A stretch of DNA of 14,523 nucleotides from Balneolales bacterium (lineage in GTDB: Bacteria; Bacteroidota; Rhodothermia; Balneolales; Natronogracilivirgulaceae): contig SLQI01000016.1 of NCBI GenBank assembly GCA_007131535.1, positions 1 to 14,523 on the forward strand. The letters run 5' to 3'. Positions 13,307 through 14,523 of the stretch are shown piece after piece (position 1 is the stretch's first letter; each line of letters opens with the position of its first letter). Position numbers and translations under genes: made by a program. The notes beneath the pieces were generated by a model, which did not search any database, was not told the origin of the DNA, and saw only the letters and a list, made by a program, of their open reading frames with translations.

Positions 13307-14467
13307 TCATACGGATTTAATCCGAGCTTGTGAGAAAATTTCAATCAAATTCCGGATTCGTTCGCTATACACACGCTGCCCGTAACGTTGCAAGGCGTGG
13401 TCTCTTATTTTTTCCGGTTGATATGTGTGATATTCCTTTTGCATTGCTTGGATAGCCTCCTGAAGCTCATTAACTGCGCCGACATTTGTCAGAATGCCAC
13501 ATTCCGGCGTAACAAAATCCTGAGGCCCTCCGCTTTTTGTAGCCACAACCGGTCGGCCAAGACTCATCATCTCAAGAATGGCCATTCCAAACGTTTCGAC
13601 ATGACTGGTGGAAATTAAAGCGTGGTGCTGTTCCATCAACTCGATCATTTGCTTGCGGGATAAGCCGTTTCGAAATGTAACCCGGTCCCGAATCCGATCA
13701 TCCTCCCGGAAGGATTCAAAGTCACCTGAGCCTGCGATAGTAAGTTGCCAATTGTTATTCGGTAAGCCGGAAAATACCTCATAGAGCAATTCAGGTCCTT
13801 TTTTAAACATATCAGGCCCCACAAACAGCCATTTGAAATTTTCGCTTTCCAGTGGGGGGGATGTTGTATGATGCTGAAATTCCGGCCCGATTACGTTTCC
13901 GATAACTCCTGTTTTTTGATGCATATCATCCGGAAGGTAACCGATCAACAAATCTTTGACGGAGTTGGAAACCCCCGCAATGAAAGATGCGTCCGTATAA
14001 ACCTGAAGGATTTCCTCAAACTGTTCTTTGAGCATGCGCTCAAGGAAACTAAGATGCTCAATGGTGCCGTAAGGAATGCCATACTGCTGATAAATCTGTC
14101 TCGCCCATTTTCCCGAGGGTAAAACATTTTGGGCAACCACAAAATCCGGAGCTTTGCCAAATTCCCGCTCAATTCGTTGTAGGCCGTCTTTGATCGCATT
14201 TGATTCCGCTTTTTCAATCCAACTATCAAAGCGGTGTGTGAGAACCGGGTGAGATCCCTGCCACACAAAAACCGCATCGTCATATCGCGTTCGGGCTTCG
14301 GGCTTTAGCCTTTTGACGGTTTTCCATGACGGAACCCGGACATGCAAAACCGCAACATCTGCAATTAGCGAAAGCGCTTTGGCATGATCCTGAAAAAAAA
14401 TCCCGTGATGCGGCTCATCTTGAGTGGGATAAAAGTTGGTTGTGAATACAATCAGCGGTTTGGACAT
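13307..14467 (-). CDS. GT4-family glycosyltransferase
   Basis: A 386-aa cytoplasmic or peripheral glycosyltransferase with a GT-B fold, which moves a sugar from a nucleotide donor. The N-terminal domain has the TTNFYPTQDEPHHGIFFQDHAKAL region (near 9-32; a flexible acceptor-side loop), and the C-terminal domain has the donor-site features: FVGPDMFKKGPELL (near 215-228), IAGSGDF (near 244-250), and the EX7E motif with E291 and E299 in HVETFGMAILEMMSLGRPVV, followed by SGGPQDFV. Sugar and acceptor cannot be read; capsule, O-antigen or exopolysaccharide work is typical for the family. I take the ATG at 14467; an in-frame TTG at 14479 would add four residues. No other envelope-sugar genes are visible in the window; they may lie beyond its right edge. 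Confidence 0.88.
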   Translation of the reverse strand: MSKPLIVFTTNFYPTQDEPHHGIFFQDHAKALSLIADVAVLHVRVPSWKTVKRLKPEARTRYDDAVFVWQGSHPVLTHRFDSWIEKAESNAIKDGLQRIEREFGKAPDFVVAQNVLPSGKWARQIYQQYGIPYGTIEHLSFLERMLKEQFEEILQVYTDASFIAGVSNSVKDLLIGYLPDDMHQKTGVIGNVIGPEFQHHTTSPPLESENFKWLFVGPDMFKKGPELLYEVFSGLPNNNWQLTIAGSGDFESFREDDRIRDRVTFRNGLSRKQMIELMEQHHALISTSHVETFGMAILEMMSLGRPVVATKSGGPQDFVTPECGILTNVGAVNELQEAIQAMQKEYHTYQPEKIRDHALQRYGQRVYSERIRNLIEIFSQARIKSV

Positions 14468-14523
14468 GGCTATATTCAATTAGCGGCATAAGCCGGTTTT
14501 GATAAGCACAGAATATAGGTTTC
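14468..14523. other. Upstream edge of the glycosyltransferase gene
   Basis: These 56 bp precede the glycosyltransferase on the minus strand and run to the window edge. A small inverted repeat, CGGC-ATAA-GCCG (14484-14495), is present. I see no confident promoter or strong ribosome-binding site and cannot tell whether another gene ends just beyond. Confidence 0.3.

Noticed and set aside
14468..14479. TTG start for the glycosyltransferase
   Set aside because: It adds four residues before a typical short GT4 N-terminus; the ATG at 14467 gives the usual start just before the first beta strand.

Overview
The window is about 14.5 kb of gene-dense bacterial chromosome. It most likely comes from a Balneola/Rhodothermus-type bacterium (Balneolota/Rhodothermota) or a near relative. 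That placement is an inference. It rests on an alternative complex III (ACIII) locus joined directly to an A2-type caa3 oxidase, lipoprotein-rich energy genes, weak Shine-Dalgarno sequences at many starts, and moderate GC. No taxonomic marker gene is present.

Positions 1-9007 (+ strand) are the 3' part of one long respiratory operon: the tail of actB, then actC, actD, actE, actF, a small one-helix membrane protein, a SCO1/SenC copper chaperone, and coxB, coxA, coxC and coxD. Most junctions are under 60 bp or overlap. The set would take electrons from menaquinol through ACIII (ActC/ActF quinol modules, ActE haem c) to the haem c/CuA subunit CoxB, and on to O2 at the CoxA haem a3-CuB site. SCO is the likely CuA metallation factor. 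A strong bidirectional hairpin at 9038-9075 closes the operon. Facing it on the minus strand is a DUF420 membrane protein, a family that includes the oxidase-assembly factor CtaM.

Positions 9823-14523 hold housekeeping genes: a UPF0173 metallo-beta-lactamase-fold hydrolase (minus) with its own terminator; a divergent 245-bp intergenic region rich in small repeats; a yciO-pfkA pair (plus) coupled by a 2-nt gap; and, facing it, an FKBP-type peptidyl-prolyl isomerase lipoprotein and a GT4 glycosyltransferase (both minus).

I see no phage, insertion sequence with a transposase, CRISPR array, rRNA or tRNA, and no stretch above 300 bp without a gene. Most of the window is a known type of locus. The points worth a second look are the 85-bp imperfect inverted repeat upstream of yciO-pfkA, flanked by CATA on both sides; paired palindromes and direct repeats in the same intergenic region; the undescribed 126-aa protein between actF and sco; the internal hairpin splitting coxBA from coxCD; the His-rich CoxA tail; and the mixed Gly/Lys cofactor signature of the phosphofructokinase.
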